DNA from: Caulobacter endophyticus
GTDB taxonomy: Bacteria; Pseudomonadota; Alphaproteobacteria; Caulobacterales; Caulobacteraceae
Direction of reading: 5' to 3'
DNA: 50,127 bases
NCBI RefSeq assembly: GCF_003116815.1
Contig: NZ_QDKQ01000007.1
Coordinates: 1 to 50,127, forward strand
Shown here piece after piece: positions 16,260 to 24,148 of the stretch. The notes under the pieces are model-generated. The model searched no databases. It was given only the letters and a program-made list of their open reading frames with translations, and was not told the origin of the DNA. Positions within the stretch are counted from its first letter, which is position 1, and each line of letters opens with the position of its first letter. A program made the position numbers and the translations under genes.

Positions 16260-18581
16260 TTGCCCTCTTTTTCGCGTCCTCTCGAAGAATCCCTGCACCG
16301 CGCCGTCGCGTACGCCAATCAGCGAAAGCATGAGTACGCGACCCTTGAACACCTTCTGCTGTCGCTGACCGACGACGACGACGCCGCTGGCGTCATGCGC
16401 GCCTGCGACGTGGACCTGGCCGCCCTTAAGAAGAGCCTGGTCAACTATCTCGACGTCGAATTGTCGTCCCTGGTGGTCGACGACGAAGAGGACGCCAAGC
16501 CCACGGCGGGCTTCCAGCGCGTGATCCAGCGCGCGGTCATCCACGTCCAGTCGTCCGGCCGCGAGGAAGTCACCGGCGCCAACGTCCTGGTCGCCATCTT
16601 CTCAGAACGCGAAAGTCACGCCGCCTACTTCCTGCAGGAGCAGGACATGACGCGGTACGACGCGGTGAACTTCATCGCCCACGGCATCGCCAAGAAGGCC
16701 GGCGCTTCGGAGCCCAAGGCCGCCAAGGGCGCGACCGCGGTCGAGGAAGACCAGGAAAAGCCCAACACCAAGACCGGCGGCGAGGCCCTCGAGGCCTATT
16801 GCGTCGACCTCAACGAGAAGGCCCGCCAGGGCAAGGTCGACCCGCTGATCGGCCGCGCGAACGAAGTGGAACGCGCGATCCAGATCCTGTGCCGCCGCAC
16901 CAAGAACAACCCCCTGCTCGTGGGCGATCCCGGCGTCGGCAAGACCGCCATCGCCGAAGGCCTGGCGCGCAAGATCATCACCCACCAGGTGCCTGAAGTC
17001 CTGGCGGAAGCCACCATCTACTCGCTCGACATGGGCGCGCTGCTGGCCGGCACCCGCTATCGCGGCGACTTCGAGGAACGCGTCAAGCAGGTGGTCAAGG
17101 AACTCGAGAACCACCCGAACGCGGTGCTGTTCATCGACGAGATCCACACCGTCATCGGCGCCGGCGCGACCAGCGGCGGGGCGATGGACGCCTCCAACCT
17201 GCTGAAGCCCGCCCTGGCCTCGGGCAGCCTGCGCTGCATGGGCTCGACCACCTACAAGGAGTTCCGCCAGCACTTCGAGAAAGACCGGGCGCTCGTCCGC
17301 CGCTTTCAGAAGATCGACGTGAACGAGCCGACGGTGGAAGACACCATCAAGATCCTCAAGGGCCTGAAGACCTATTACGAGGATTTCCACAAGCTGAAGT
17401 ACACCGCCGAGGCCCTGAAGGTCGCGGTGGAGCTGTCGGCCAAGTACATCACAGACCGCAAGCTGCCCGACAAGGCGATCGACGTGATCGACGAGGCGGG
17501 CGCGGGCCAGATGCTGCTGCCGGAAAGCCGTCGCAAGAAGACCATCGGCGTCAAGGAGATCGAGGCCGTCGTCGCCAAGATCGCCCGCATCCCGCCGAAG
17601 TCGGTCAGCAAGTCGGACACCGAGGCCCTGAAGGAACTCGAGAACGACCTGAAGCGCGCGGTGTTCGGCCAGGAAGAGGCCCTCACCCAGCTGTCGGCCG
17701 CCATGAAGCTGGCCCGCGCCGGCCTGCGCGAACCGAACAAGCCGATCGGCTCGTACCTGTTCAGCGGCCCGACGGGCGTGGGCAAGACCGAAGCCGCCAA
17801 GCAACTGGCCCAGACCCTGGGCATCGAGATGCTTCGCTTCGACATGTCGGAGTACATGGAGCGCCATACCGTGAGCCGCCTGATCGGCGCCCCTCCCGGC
17901 TATGTCGGCTTCGACCAGGGCGGTCAGCTGACCGACGCGGTCGACCAGCACCCGCACGCCGTCGTCCTGCTCGACGAGATCGAGAAGGCGCACGGGGATG
18001 TCTACAACATCCTGCTGCAGGTGATGGACAATGGCACCCTGACCGACAGCAACGGCAAGAAGGTCGACTTCCGCAATGTGGTCCTGATCATGACCACCAA
18101 CGCGGGGGCCTCGGACGCCCAGCGCAACTCGATCGGCTTCGGCCGTTCAAAGGTCGAGGGCGAAGAGGACGCCGCGCTGAAGCGCCTGTTCACGCCGGAA
18201 TTCCGCAACCGCCTGGACGCCGTCGTGGCCTTCAAGCCGCTGACGCCGGAGATCATCCGCCAGGTCGTTCAGAAGTTCGTCATGCAGCTGGAGGCGCAAC
18301 TGGCCGACCGCAACATCACGATCGAGCTGGCCGACGACGCGGCCGACTGGCTGGCCAAGAACGGCTTCGACGAGCTCTATGGCGCCCGTCCGCTGGCCCG
18401 GGTCATCCAGGAGCACATCAAGAAGCCGCTGGCCGACGACATCCTGTTCGGCCGCCTGACCCGCGGGGGCCACGTCAAGGTGGTGCTCGAGAACGGCAAG
18501 ATCGGCTTCGAGATAGAGAGCGCCTCGGAAGGCAAGTCCGGCAAGTCGGACGACGCCGAGGAGCCGGCCCTGGCCGAGTAA
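16260..18581 (+). CDS. clpA: ATP-dependent Clp protease ATP-binding subunit ClpA
   Basis: A 773-residue AAA+ unfoldase that threads substrates into ClpP. The N-domain (about 1-145) binds ClpS. AAA module D1 has Walker A GDPGVGKT (222-229) and Walker [14 protein letters not shown]; module D2 has Walker A GPTGVGKT (503-510) and Walker [10 protein letters not shown], with sensor and Arg-finger segments in [13 protein letters not shown]. The start is TTG 16260, giving [16 protein letters not shown], with AGGAG at 16248-16252 overlapping the clpS stop at the ideal distance. It forms an operon with clpS and ends at a strong terminator. Confidence 0.97.
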   Translation: MPSFSRPLEESLHRAVAYANQRKHEYATLEHLLLSLTDDDDAAGVMRACDVDLAALKKSLVNYLDVELSSLVVDDEEDAKPTAGFQRVIQRAVIHVQSSGREEVTGANVLVAIFSERESHAAYFLQEQDMTRYDAVNFIAHGIAKKAGASEPKAAKGATAVEEDQEKPNTKTGGEALEAYCVDLNEKARQGKVDPLIGRANEVERAIQILCRRTKNNPLLVGDPGVGKTAIAEGLARKIITHQVPEVLAEATIYSLDMGALLAGTRYRGDFEERVKQVVKELENHPNAVLFIDEIHTVIGAGATSGGAMDASNLLKPALASGSLRCMGSTTYKEFRQHFEKDRALVRRFQKIDVNEPTVEDTIKILKGLKTYYEDFHKLKYTAEALKVAVELSAKYITDRKLPDKAIDVIDEAGAGQMLLPESRRKKTIGVKEIEAVVAKIARIPPKSVSKSDTEALKELENDLKRAVFGQEEALTQLSAAMKLARAGLREPNKPIGSYLFSGPTGVGKTEAAKQLAQTLGIEMLRFDMSEYMERHTVSRLIGAPPGYVGFDQGGQLTDAVDQHPHAVVLLDEIEKAHGDVYNILLQVMDNGTLTDSNGKKVDFRNVVLIMTTNAGASDAQRNSIGFGRSKVEGEEDAALKRLFTPEFRNRLDAVVAFKPLTPEIIRQVVQKFVMQLEAQLADRNITIELADDAADWLAKNGFDELYGARPLARVIQEHIKKPLADDILFGRLTRGGHVKVVLENGKIGFEIESASEGKSGKSDDAEEPALAE

Positions 18582-18606
18582 GGCCAAACGCCGCTTGAAA
18601 ATGGAG

Positions 18607-18634
18607 AAGGCCCGGAGCGATCCGGGCCTTTTTT
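18607..18634 (+). terminator. Intrinsic terminator after clpA
   Basis: A perfect 10-bp stem AAGGCCCGGA/TCCGGGCCTT with loop GCGA is followed by a T run, 26 bases past the clpA stop. It also lies just beyond the convergent BLUF gene stop (18640), so it may act for both directions, though only the plus strand has a good T tract. Confidence 0.92.
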
Positions 18635-18639
18635 CTTGC

Positions 18640-19077
18640 CTAGCGCAGGTGCCGCGCGCCCAACAGCGACAGCAGGCGGATCGCCCGCTCCTCATCCAGG
18701 CCGGCAGGCGTGAAGTGCTCCAGCCCGACCTCCGACAGCGCCGAAGCGTCTTCCGCCTCCAGCCGGCGCTGGCCCATGTTCCAGTCGGTGAACAGACGCC
18801 GCTCGGCCGGTCCGTCGGCAATCAGCACGATCTCGTCGTGGCGCGGATCGGCGCCGATCCGCTCATAGGCCTGGGCGACGGTCTGGCCAGGCCCTTCCAG
18901 CACCTGCAGGAAACGCCCCTCCCCCGCCGCCAGGAAACCGGTGATGTCGTCGATGCGATTGTTCTGGATGGATTTTGCGACCACCGCCCGCAGGGTCTCG
19001 TCGATGACCTCGGGATCGGTCGCCCGGCTGGCATAGACGAGACGATAGAGGCCGCGCCGGGCCAGGGGATCGGTCAT
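18640..19077 (-). CDS. Short BLUF-domain blue-light sensor
   Basis: A 145-residue protein made almost entirely of one BLUF domain, which binds FAD and senses blue light through a Tyr-Gln hydrogen-bond switch. The key residues are present: Tyr15 in YRLVYAS, Asn40 in NNRIDDITGFL, Gln58 in RFLQVLEGP and the Trp of TDWNMG. About 45 residues beyond the domain are helical and may dimerise or contact a partner. No output domain is attached, so signalling must be by protein contact. The partner is unknown; neighbours (clpA, HIT gene) do not indicate one. Confidence 0.92.
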   Translation of the reverse strand: MTDPLARRGLYRLVYASRATDPEVIDETLRAVVAKSIQNNRIDDITGFLAAGEGRFLQVLEGPGQTVAQAYERIGADPRHDEIVLIADGPAERRLFTDWNMGQRRLEAEDASALSEVGLEHFTPAGLDEERAIRLLSLLGARHLR

Positions 19078-19233
19078 TCGCTGTCCTTGGCGGGCCGCTG
19101 AAGCTTGGCCCTTGGAGGGAAAGCGCCAGGCCGGGAAAGGTTCGCACCGGCCGGAGCGCCATGCCGCCTTGCCGCTCGTGGCGGAGCAGCCGTGCCGCCT
19201 GGCGCGCTTCAGCGAGGTTCGACGATGGGTGCT

Positions 19234-19665
19234 TTAAAGCGCCGCGCTGATCTGGGCGGCCAGGGCCTTCAGATCCTCGGCATCGGCCATGTCGCCGCCG
19301 TGACGGCCCAGAGCCTCGCCCTCGTAGCGGGGGATGACGTGGAAGTGCAGGTGGAAGACGGTCTGGCCGGCCGGCGCGCCGTTGAACTGGGTGACGACCA
19401 CGCCATCGGGCTTCAGGGCCTGCGTCACCGCCCGGGCCGCCTTCTGCACCGCGCCGATCAGCCGGCCCAGGGTCTTGGGCTCGGCCTCCAGCACATTGCG
19501 CGCCCTGGAGGTCTTGGAGATCACCAGCAGGTGCCCCTTCGACTGCGGGAAGGCGTCCATGAAGGCCAAGACCTCGTCGTCCTCGAACACCTTTACGCTC
19601 GGGATCTCGCCGCGGACGATCTTGGCGAAGATGTTGTCCGGGTCGTAGGTTCCGTTGAGGCTCAT
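19234..19665 (-). CDS. HIT-family nucleotide-binding protein
   Basis: A 143-residue histidine-triad hydrolase or transferase. The catalytic motif HLHFHVIPR (HxHxHxx) lies at about 101-109, preceded by the conserved N-terminal FAKIVRGEIP and the GHLLVISK strand. Members hydrolyse nucleotide phosphoramidates such as AMP-lysine. ATG 19665 is selected because GGAG lies six bases upstream; ATG 19671 and 19677 are less likely. It is monocistronic, with 156 gene-free bases before the BLUF gene. Confidence 0.92.
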   Translation of the reverse strand: MSLNGTYDPDNIFAKIVRGEIPSVKVFEDDEVLAFMDAFPQSKGHLLVISKTSRARNVLEAEPKTLGRLIGAVQKAARAVTQALKPDGVVVTQFNGAPAGQTVFHLHFHVIPRYEGEALGRHGGDMADAEDLKALAAQISAAL

Positions 19666-19719
19666 GACCATCTCCATTGCGTGGGACAGGCTCTAGCAAA
19701 CCAGGGAGGCGGCGCAAGC

Positions 19720-20310
19720 GTGGGCAAGACCGACGAAACGGGCCAGGGCCTGACAGAACGCCAGAAGAAGTGGTTCGCCTCGGTCCAGGCGAGCCTGGAG
19801 CGCGACACCGGCAAGACGCTGGAACAGTGGGTCGAGATCGTCCGCCGCGACTGCAACGAGACCCGGCCCAAGGCCCGCGTCGACTGGTTGAAGGCCAGCC
19901 ACGGACTAGGCGTGAACCGCGCCGCCTACATACTGGGCGCGGCCTTCCCCTCGGAACTGGGCTGGGACGACGCCGAGGGCCTGCGCGCGGCGCTGTGGAC
20001 CGACCCGGCCTCGACCGCGATCCTGGCGGCGATCGAGGCGGCCGTCGCCGATTTCCCGGGCCTCGTCACCGGCCAACGCAAGGCCTTCACGGCCTGGTCC
20101 GGCAAGGTGCAGTTCGCCGCCGCCAAACCGGTGAAGGGCGGGACAGTGTCGCTTGGCCTGGCGCTGACCCCGGACGCCTCTCCTCGCCTGTCCGAGCCCA
20201 GGAACGAGAGCTGGTCGGAACGGCTGAAGGCCAAGCTGGCCCTGGCCTCGCCGGCCGAGGTCGACGACGAGGTCAGGGCGCTGCTGAAGGCGGCCCGGGA
20301 TCGCTCCTGA
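19720..20310 (+). CDS. DUF4287 domain protein (with DUF5655-like C-terminal part)
   Basis: A 196-residue cytoplasmic protein. The N-terminal DUF4287 domain (about 10-75) shows the family string KWFASVQASLERDTGKTLEQ followed by ETRPKARVDWLKASHGLGVNRA. The C-terminal half (about 90-190) resembles the DUF5655 transport-associated domain, ending in DEVRALLKAA. The start is GTG 19720 with AGGGAGG about 10 bases upstream. The function is not known. It is 46 bases ahead of the PNPOx-like gene. Confidence 0.8.
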   Translation: MGKTDETGQGLTERQKKWFASVQASLERDTGKTLEQWVEIVRRDCNETRPKARVDWLKASHGLGVNRAAYILGAAFPSELGWDDAEGLRAALWTDPASTAILAAIEAAVADFPGLVTGQRKAFTAWSGKVQFAAAKPVKGGTVSLGLALTPDASPRLSEPRNESWSERLKAKLALASPAEVDDEVRALLKAARDRS

Positions 20311-20356
20311 CGGAACGACGGGCTCCATCCTCCGTTGGCTAGATCCAACGTGGGAG

Positions 20357-20845
20357 ATGACGATGTCCAACGACGCCGAGCTGAAAGCCAAGTTCTGGAA
20401 GGCCCTGAAATCCGACCGCACCGCCCTGATCGGCCTGCGTGACGCCGAGGGCGGTCGCGCCCAGCCCATGACCTTCGTCCTCGATGGTGACGAAACCAAA
20501 GCCGCCTGGATCTTCAGCGCCATCGACGTCGATCTCGTCAAGGAAGCCGGGCCGGGCGCCCCCGCGCTCGTCCATTTCGCCTCCAAGGGCCACGACCTTT
20601 TCGCCACCGTCGAAGGCCGCCTGGCCATCGAGACCGATCGCGAGATGGTCGAACGCCTGTGGAGCCCCTTCGTCGCGGCCTGGTACGAGGGTAAAGACGA
20701 CCCCAAGCTACGCTTGTTGCGCTTCGAGCCCGGCCTGGCCCAGATCTGGCTGAACGAGAACAGCCTGTTCGCCGGCGTGAAGTTGCTGCTCGGGATCGAT
20801 CCGAAGAAGGACTACGAGGACAAGACAGCCGAGGTCAGGCTCTGA
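20357..20845 (+). CDS. Pyridoxamine 5'-phosphate oxidase-like general stress protein
   Basis: A 162-residue split-barrel flavin-binding protein of the general stress protein 26 type. The conserved core runs from FWKALKSDRTALIGLRD through a beta-barrel with HFASKGHDLFATVEGR, and ends in the YEGKDDPKLRLLRFEPGLAQIWL region. Members bind FMN or FAD; true PNPOx activity is unlikely for this branch. ATG 20357 (MTMSND) follows GGGAGATG closely, so ATG 20363 may be the actual start. It converges with the DUF482 gene with a six-base gap. Confidence 0.85.
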   Translation: MTMSNDAELKAKFWKALKSDRTALIGLRDAEGGRAQPMTFVLDGDETKAAWIFSAIDVDLVKEAGPGAPALVHFASKGHDLFATVEGRLAIETDREMVERLWSPFVAAWYEGKDDPKLRLLRFEPGLAQIWLNENSLFAGVKLLLGIDPKKDYEDKTAEVRL

Positions 20846-20851
20846 GCTTGT

Positions 20852-22012
20852 TCAGCCCTCCCGCCTGAAGGGCGAAAACTCCTCGGTGAGCATCACCATG
20901 TCCTCTTCCACGGCCTCGAGCTCGCGTTCCAGGTAGCGGGCCACGGCCTCGCGCAGGGCGGGGTCGGCGATCCAGTGGGCCGAGTAGACGGCGCTGGGCA
21001 GATAGCCGCGAGCGATCTTGTGCTGGCCTTGGGCGCCGGCCTCGACGCGCGGCAGGCCAAGCCGGATCGCATGCTCGATGGCCTGGTAGTAGCAGAGCTC
21101 GAAATGCAGGAACGGCACGTCCTCGGTGCAGCCCCAGTGGCGGCCATAGAGGCAGTCGCGGCCGATCAGGTTGAGGGCCCCGGCGATCCACGGACCGCCC
21201 GGCCGCCGCGCCAGGATCAGCAGCACCTTGTCGGCCATCCGCTCATGCAACAGCGCAAAGAACCGCCGGTTCACATAGGGCCGCCCCCACTTGCGGGCGC
21301 CGGTGTCCATGTAAAAGCCGAAGAAGGCGTCCCAGTGCTCGGCGGTAAGTTCCCCGCCGGTCAGGGCGACGATCTCCAGACCTTCCTGGGCGTCGCGACG
21401 CTCGCGGCGGATGGTCTTGCGGCGATTGGACGACAGGGCCGCCAGGAAGTCGTCGAACGTGGCGTAGCCGGCGTTCTCCCAGTGATACTGCTGGTCCTGC
21501 CGGCGCAGCATGCCGCGGTCGCCCATCCAGTCCCACTCGCCTTCCGTCGGGAAGGTCACGTGCAGCGACGAGGCGCCGATGCGCTCGCACAGGGTCAGGG
21601 CCCCGCCCAGCAGGGCCGAACGCGCCTCGTCCGGATCGACGTCCGGCCGGGTGATCAGGCGCGGACCGGTCACCGGCGAGAACGGCGCCGAGCACTGGAG
21701 CTTGGGATAATAGTTGCCCCCCGCCCGCTCGTAGGCGTCGGCCCAGGCGTGATCGAAGACGTATTCGCCCTGGCTGTGGCTCTTCAGATAGAGCGGCATC
21801 ACTCCGGCTATGGCGCCGTCGGTGTCGGAGACGCTGACATGGTGCGGCGCCCAGCCTGTGCGGTCGGCCGCACAACCGCTCTCTTCGAGGATGTCGAGAA
21901 AGTCGAAGCTGACGAAAGGATCGCCGGACGCCCCGGCGCAGGCGTCCCAGGCCTGCCGGCCGATATCGGCGATGCGGCGGTGGACGCGCACCTCCGCCTT
22001 AAGCGAACTCAC
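20852..22012 (-). CDS. DUF482 / peptidogalycan-biosynthesis family GNAT-like acyltransferase
   Basis: A 386-residue protein of the PF04339 family, built from two GNAT-like halves as in FemAB/FemX transferases. Recognisable strings are DPFVSFDFLDILEESG, FDHAWADAYERAGGNYYPKLQ and LHFELCYYQAIEHAI followed by KIARGYLPS. The molecular role is not established; a peptide or amino-acyl transferase is likely by fold. The start is GTG 22012, overlapping the GDPD stop by 4 bases (GTGA), so it is translated from the RidA-GDPD-DUF482 message. Confidence 0.85.
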   Translation of the reverse strand: MSSLKAEVRVHRRIADIGRQAWDACAGASGDPFVSFDFLDILEESGCAADRTGWAPHHVSVSDTDGAIAGVMPLYLKSHSQGEYVFDHAWADAYERAGGNYYPKLQCSAPFSPVTGPRLITRPDVDPDEARSALLGGALTLCERIGASSLHVTFPTEGEWDWMGDRGMLRRQDQQYHWENAGYATFDDFLAALSSNRRKTIRRERRDAQEGLEIVALTGGELTAEHWDAFFGFYMDTGARKWGRPYVNRRFFALLHERMADKVLLILARRPGGPWIAGALNLIGRDCLYGRHWGCTEDVPFLHFELCYYQAIEHAIRLGLPRVEAGAQGQHKIARGYLPSAVYSAHWIADPALREAVARYLERELEAVEEDMVMLTEEFSPFRREG

Positions 22013-22782
22013 GCAGCGAAGCCCTCGAAGATCAGATTGTCGCAATGGTCCGAGACGGCGTCCCACTGCTCGGGCGAGCGCACCGTCCAGGCGACGATGG
22101 GCATGCCCTTGGCGCGGAAGACGTCGGCGCGCGGGCTGGGCAGCATGTCCAGGCCCAGGGCCAGGAAGTCCGGGCGCGCCAGCTCCACCTGTTCCAGGGC
22201 CGCCAGCGACTTGCGCAGTTCCGGCGCCAGCTTGCGGGCGTTCTCGTCGTTCCAGCCGTAGGAATCCAGGCCCCGCAGAACCTGCGGATTGTGGTCTGCA
22301 AACCAGGCGTGGGAATACGGGTTGAAGCCGATCACCGCGATCGGACCATTATGGTCGATCAGGATCTCCGAGACCTTCTTCTCCAGCTCGCCGACCTCGC
22401 CGAACGGGGTCTTCAGCTCGATCTGGACCATGGCGCGGTGACCGATCACCGCCAGGGCGTCGGCCAGGGTCGGGATGGTCTCGTCGGTTCCTGAGAGCTT
22501 CATCGCGCCGAGCTCGGCGGCGGTGTGGTCGCGCAGGCGCCCTTCGACGCCCGTCAGCCGCTCCAGGCGATCATCGTGGAAGACCACCGCCTGGCCGTCG
22601 GCCGTAAGCTGGACGTCCAGCTCGATGGAATAGCCCTTCGCGCAGGCGGCCTGGAAGGCGGCCAGCGAATTCTCGGGCGCGCCGCCCGGCGTCCACAGCC
22701 CCCGGTGCGCGATCGGCGGATCGAAGAGGCGCTCCCACGCCTCGCCGAACACCTCGGTACCGGGCCGCGGACGCGCGCGCAT
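22009..22782 (-). CDS. Glycerophosphodiester phosphodiesterase
   Basis: A 257-residue TIM-barrel GDPD that hydrolyses glycerophosphodiesters to sn-glycerol 3-phosphate and an alcohol. Metal and catalytic residues are in IAHRGLW (His), PENS (Glu), IELDVQLT (Glu and Asp) and VVFHDDRLERLTG (His). There is no signal peptide, so it is cytoplasmic. ATG 22782 shares one base with the RidA stop (TGATG), and its own stop overlaps the next start, giving a tightly coupled trio. Lipid head-group recycling is the likely role. Confidence 0.92.
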   Translation of the reverse strand: MRARPRPGTEVFGEAWERLFDPPIAHRGLWTPGGAPENSLAAFQAACAKGYSIELDVQLTADGQAVVFHDDRLERLTGVEGRLRDHTAAELGAMKLSGTDETIPTLADALAVIGHRAMVQIELKTPFGEVGELEKKVSEILIDHNGPIAVIGFNPYSHAWFADHNPQVLRGLDSYGWNDENARKLAPELRKSLAALEQVELARPDFLALGLDMLPSPRADVFRAKGMPIVAWTVRSPEQWDAVSDHCDNLIFEGFAA

Positions 22783-23240
22783 CAGAAGACCTCCACCACC
22801 GCGTCGACCTCGACGGCGAAGCCCAGCGGCAGCTTGTAGACACCCACGGCCGAGCGGGCGTGGCGGCCCGCGTCGCCAAACACCTCGACCATCAGGTCCG
22901 AGCAGCCGTTGATGACCTTGGGAATGTCGATGAAGTCGGGGCCGGCCTGTACGAAGCCGCCGAGCTTGACCACCCGGGCCACCTTGTCGAGGTCGCCGAC
23001 GGCGGCCTTGATCTGGGCCAGCAGGTTTACGCCGCACAGCCGCGCGGCCTTCTGGGCGGTCTCCAGGTCGACATCGACGCCGACCGTGCCCTTGATGCCG
23101 CCGGTCGGATCGATCGAGATCTGGCCGGAGATGTGGACGAGGTTGCCCGAGCGCACGAACGGCACGTAGTTGGCCACCGGGGCGACCGGCTCCGGCAGCG
23201 TGATCCCCAGACCTGCCAGACGCTCTTCCACCTTCGACAT
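22782..23240 (-). CDS. RidA/YjgF family protein
   Basis: A 152-residue member of the Rid superfamily, which in its RidA branch hydrolyses reactive enamine/imine intermediates from PLP enzymes. The characteristic N-terminal LVHISGQISIDP strand and the ARSAVGVYKLPLGFAVEVDAV segment are present, but the catalytic Arg of archetypal RidA (in the IPxRxxV-type motif) appears replaced by a different context, ARSAVGVYKLP. It may therefore belong to a Rid subfamily without known activity. First gene of the RidA-GDPD-DUF482 operon. Confidence 0.88.
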   Translation of the reverse strand: MSKVEERLAGLGITLPEPVAPVANYVPFVRSGNLVHISGQISIDPTGGIKGTVGVDVDLETAQKAARLCGVNLLAQIKAAVGDLDKVARVVKLGGFVQAGPDFIDIPKVINGCSDLMVEVFGDAGRHARSAVGVYKLPLGFAVEVDAVVEVF

Positions 23241-23295
23241 TCAAACGCTCCCTTACCGAGAGCGCATGCTTAGCAAGGGCGAGCCTGCATACAAG

Positions 23296-23323
23296 AAAAA
23301 AGGCCCGGACGCGGGTCCGGGCC
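23296..23323 (-). terminator. Intrinsic terminator downstream of the phasin gene
   Basis: On the minus strand the stem GGCCCGGAC/GTCCGGGCC (9 bp, four-base loop) is followed by six T. It lies 55 bases past the phasin stop and behind another hairpin at 23344-23366, and it protects the RidA operon from read-through. Confidence 0.9.
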
Positions 23324-23343
23324 AAAGGCTGGGTAGATCAAGA

Positions 23344-23366
23344 AACGGCCCGCAAGCGGGGCCGTT
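23344..23366 (-). terminator. Second hairpin after the phasin stop
   Basis: An 8-bp perfect stem AACGGCCC/GGGCCGTT with a seven-base loop lies 12 bases beyond the phasin stop. The following bases on the minus strand are only weakly T-rich, so it may stabilise the 3' end of the abundant phasin mRNA rather than terminate. It forms a tandem with the stronger terminator at 23296-23323. Confidence 0.65.
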
Positions 23367-23378
23367 CCGAATTTCGGA

Positions 23379-23813
23379 TTAGCGAGCGGCCTGGAACTTC
23401 TCGACCGTAGCGGTGACGCGCTCGTTCAGCGGCTTCACCGAGTCCTTGATCGAGGCCGAGACGATCTCCGAAGCCTTGCTGACCTGGGCGATGTAGGCTT
23501 CCAGGGCCGACTTGGCCCAGGCGGTCTGCAGCTCGACGGCTTCCTGCACGCTCTTGGCGCCAGCCAGGGCCTTGGCGGCGGCGACTTGATCCTCGGCCGC
23601 CTTCTTCGAGTAGGCGAAGGCTTCGGCGCCCAGGGCTTCGGCGCCCTTGGTGGCGGCGGTCACCGAAGCGACGACGGCTTCGAGGTTCTTCTTGGAATGG
23701 ACATTGGCTTCGGCCAGGGCGGCGAGGGACTTGTCGACACCATCCTTGAACGCTTGGTTGCTGGCGGTGGAGTACTGCTCGACGGTGCTCTTCAGGGTCT
23801 CGGTGACGGCCAT
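23379..23813 (-). CDS. Phasin family protein
   Basis: A 144-residue, largely helical amphipathic protein that would coat polyhydroxyalkanoate granules. It has no Cys and is rich in Ala, Lys, Glu and Ser, with heptad-like stretches (AAEDQVAAAKALAGAKSVQE; AYIAQVSKASEIVSASIKDS) as in the TIGR01841-type phasins. ATG 23813 follows AGGAG at a good distance; the in-frame ATG at 23837 is less likely. It is monocistronic with a double terminator, as expected for a highly expressed structural protein. TGC-rich upstream DNA suggests PhaR control. Confidence 0.88.
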   Translation of the reverse strand: MAVTETLKSTVEQYSTASNQAFKDGVDKSLAALAEANVHSKKNLEAVVASVTAATKGAEALGAEAFAYSKKAAEDQVAAAKALAGAKSVQEAVELQTAWAKSALEAYIAQVSKASEIVSASIKDSVKPLNERVTATVEKFQAAR

Positions 23814-23914
23814 GGGGAGGGCTCCTGGGCGGGTCATGGTGGGACGGCGCGGCCTTGTTTGGGTTTTCGGCCGCGATCCCGCGCCATGCGTTGGGACGAC
23901 ATGGTTTTCTCATG

Positions 23915-23951
23915 TTGCAGTGCAGCAGTCAAACGATTTTGTGCAGCGCAC
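23915..23951 (-). promoter_or_regulatory. TGC/GCA-rich repeats upstream of phasin (candidate PhaR site)
   Basis: About 100-140 bases upstream of the phasin start there are two clusters: TTGCAGTGCAGCAG at 23915-23928 and GTGCAGCGCAC at 23941-23951 (plus-strand reading). PhaR repressors of alphaproteobacteria are known to bind TGC-rich sequences at phasin promoters. The site is seen; the regulator is inferred and phaR is not in this window. Confidence 0.45.
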
Positions 23952-24063
23952 CATAACCCTAGGTGAAGCTGCCCCGCGCCATGAACGCCCAGGCAGCGAA
24001 GCGTTGCCGCAACGCCTAAGTTTTATCTTAATCTGCGGCGAAATCGCTCACCAGTTGTTTACT

Positions 24064-24097
24064 TTGGCGTAAGGCGACAACGCGCATGCTAGCTATC
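24064..24097 (+). promoter_or_regulatory. Possible housekeeping promoter for the D,D-carboxypeptidase gene
   Basis: TTGGCG at 24064-24069 and GCTAGCTATC at 24088-24097 resemble the Caulobacter sigma-73 -35 and -10 (GCTANAWC) elements. The spacing of 18 bases is longer than usual, so this is tentative. The remaining gene-free DNA between phasin and this promoter shows nothing else beyond the TGC repeats. Confidence 0.35.
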
Positions 24098-24148
24098 ACG
24101 CGTGTGGCGGTGCGGAACCGCTCAGTTCAAATGACGGACGTTTGTCGC

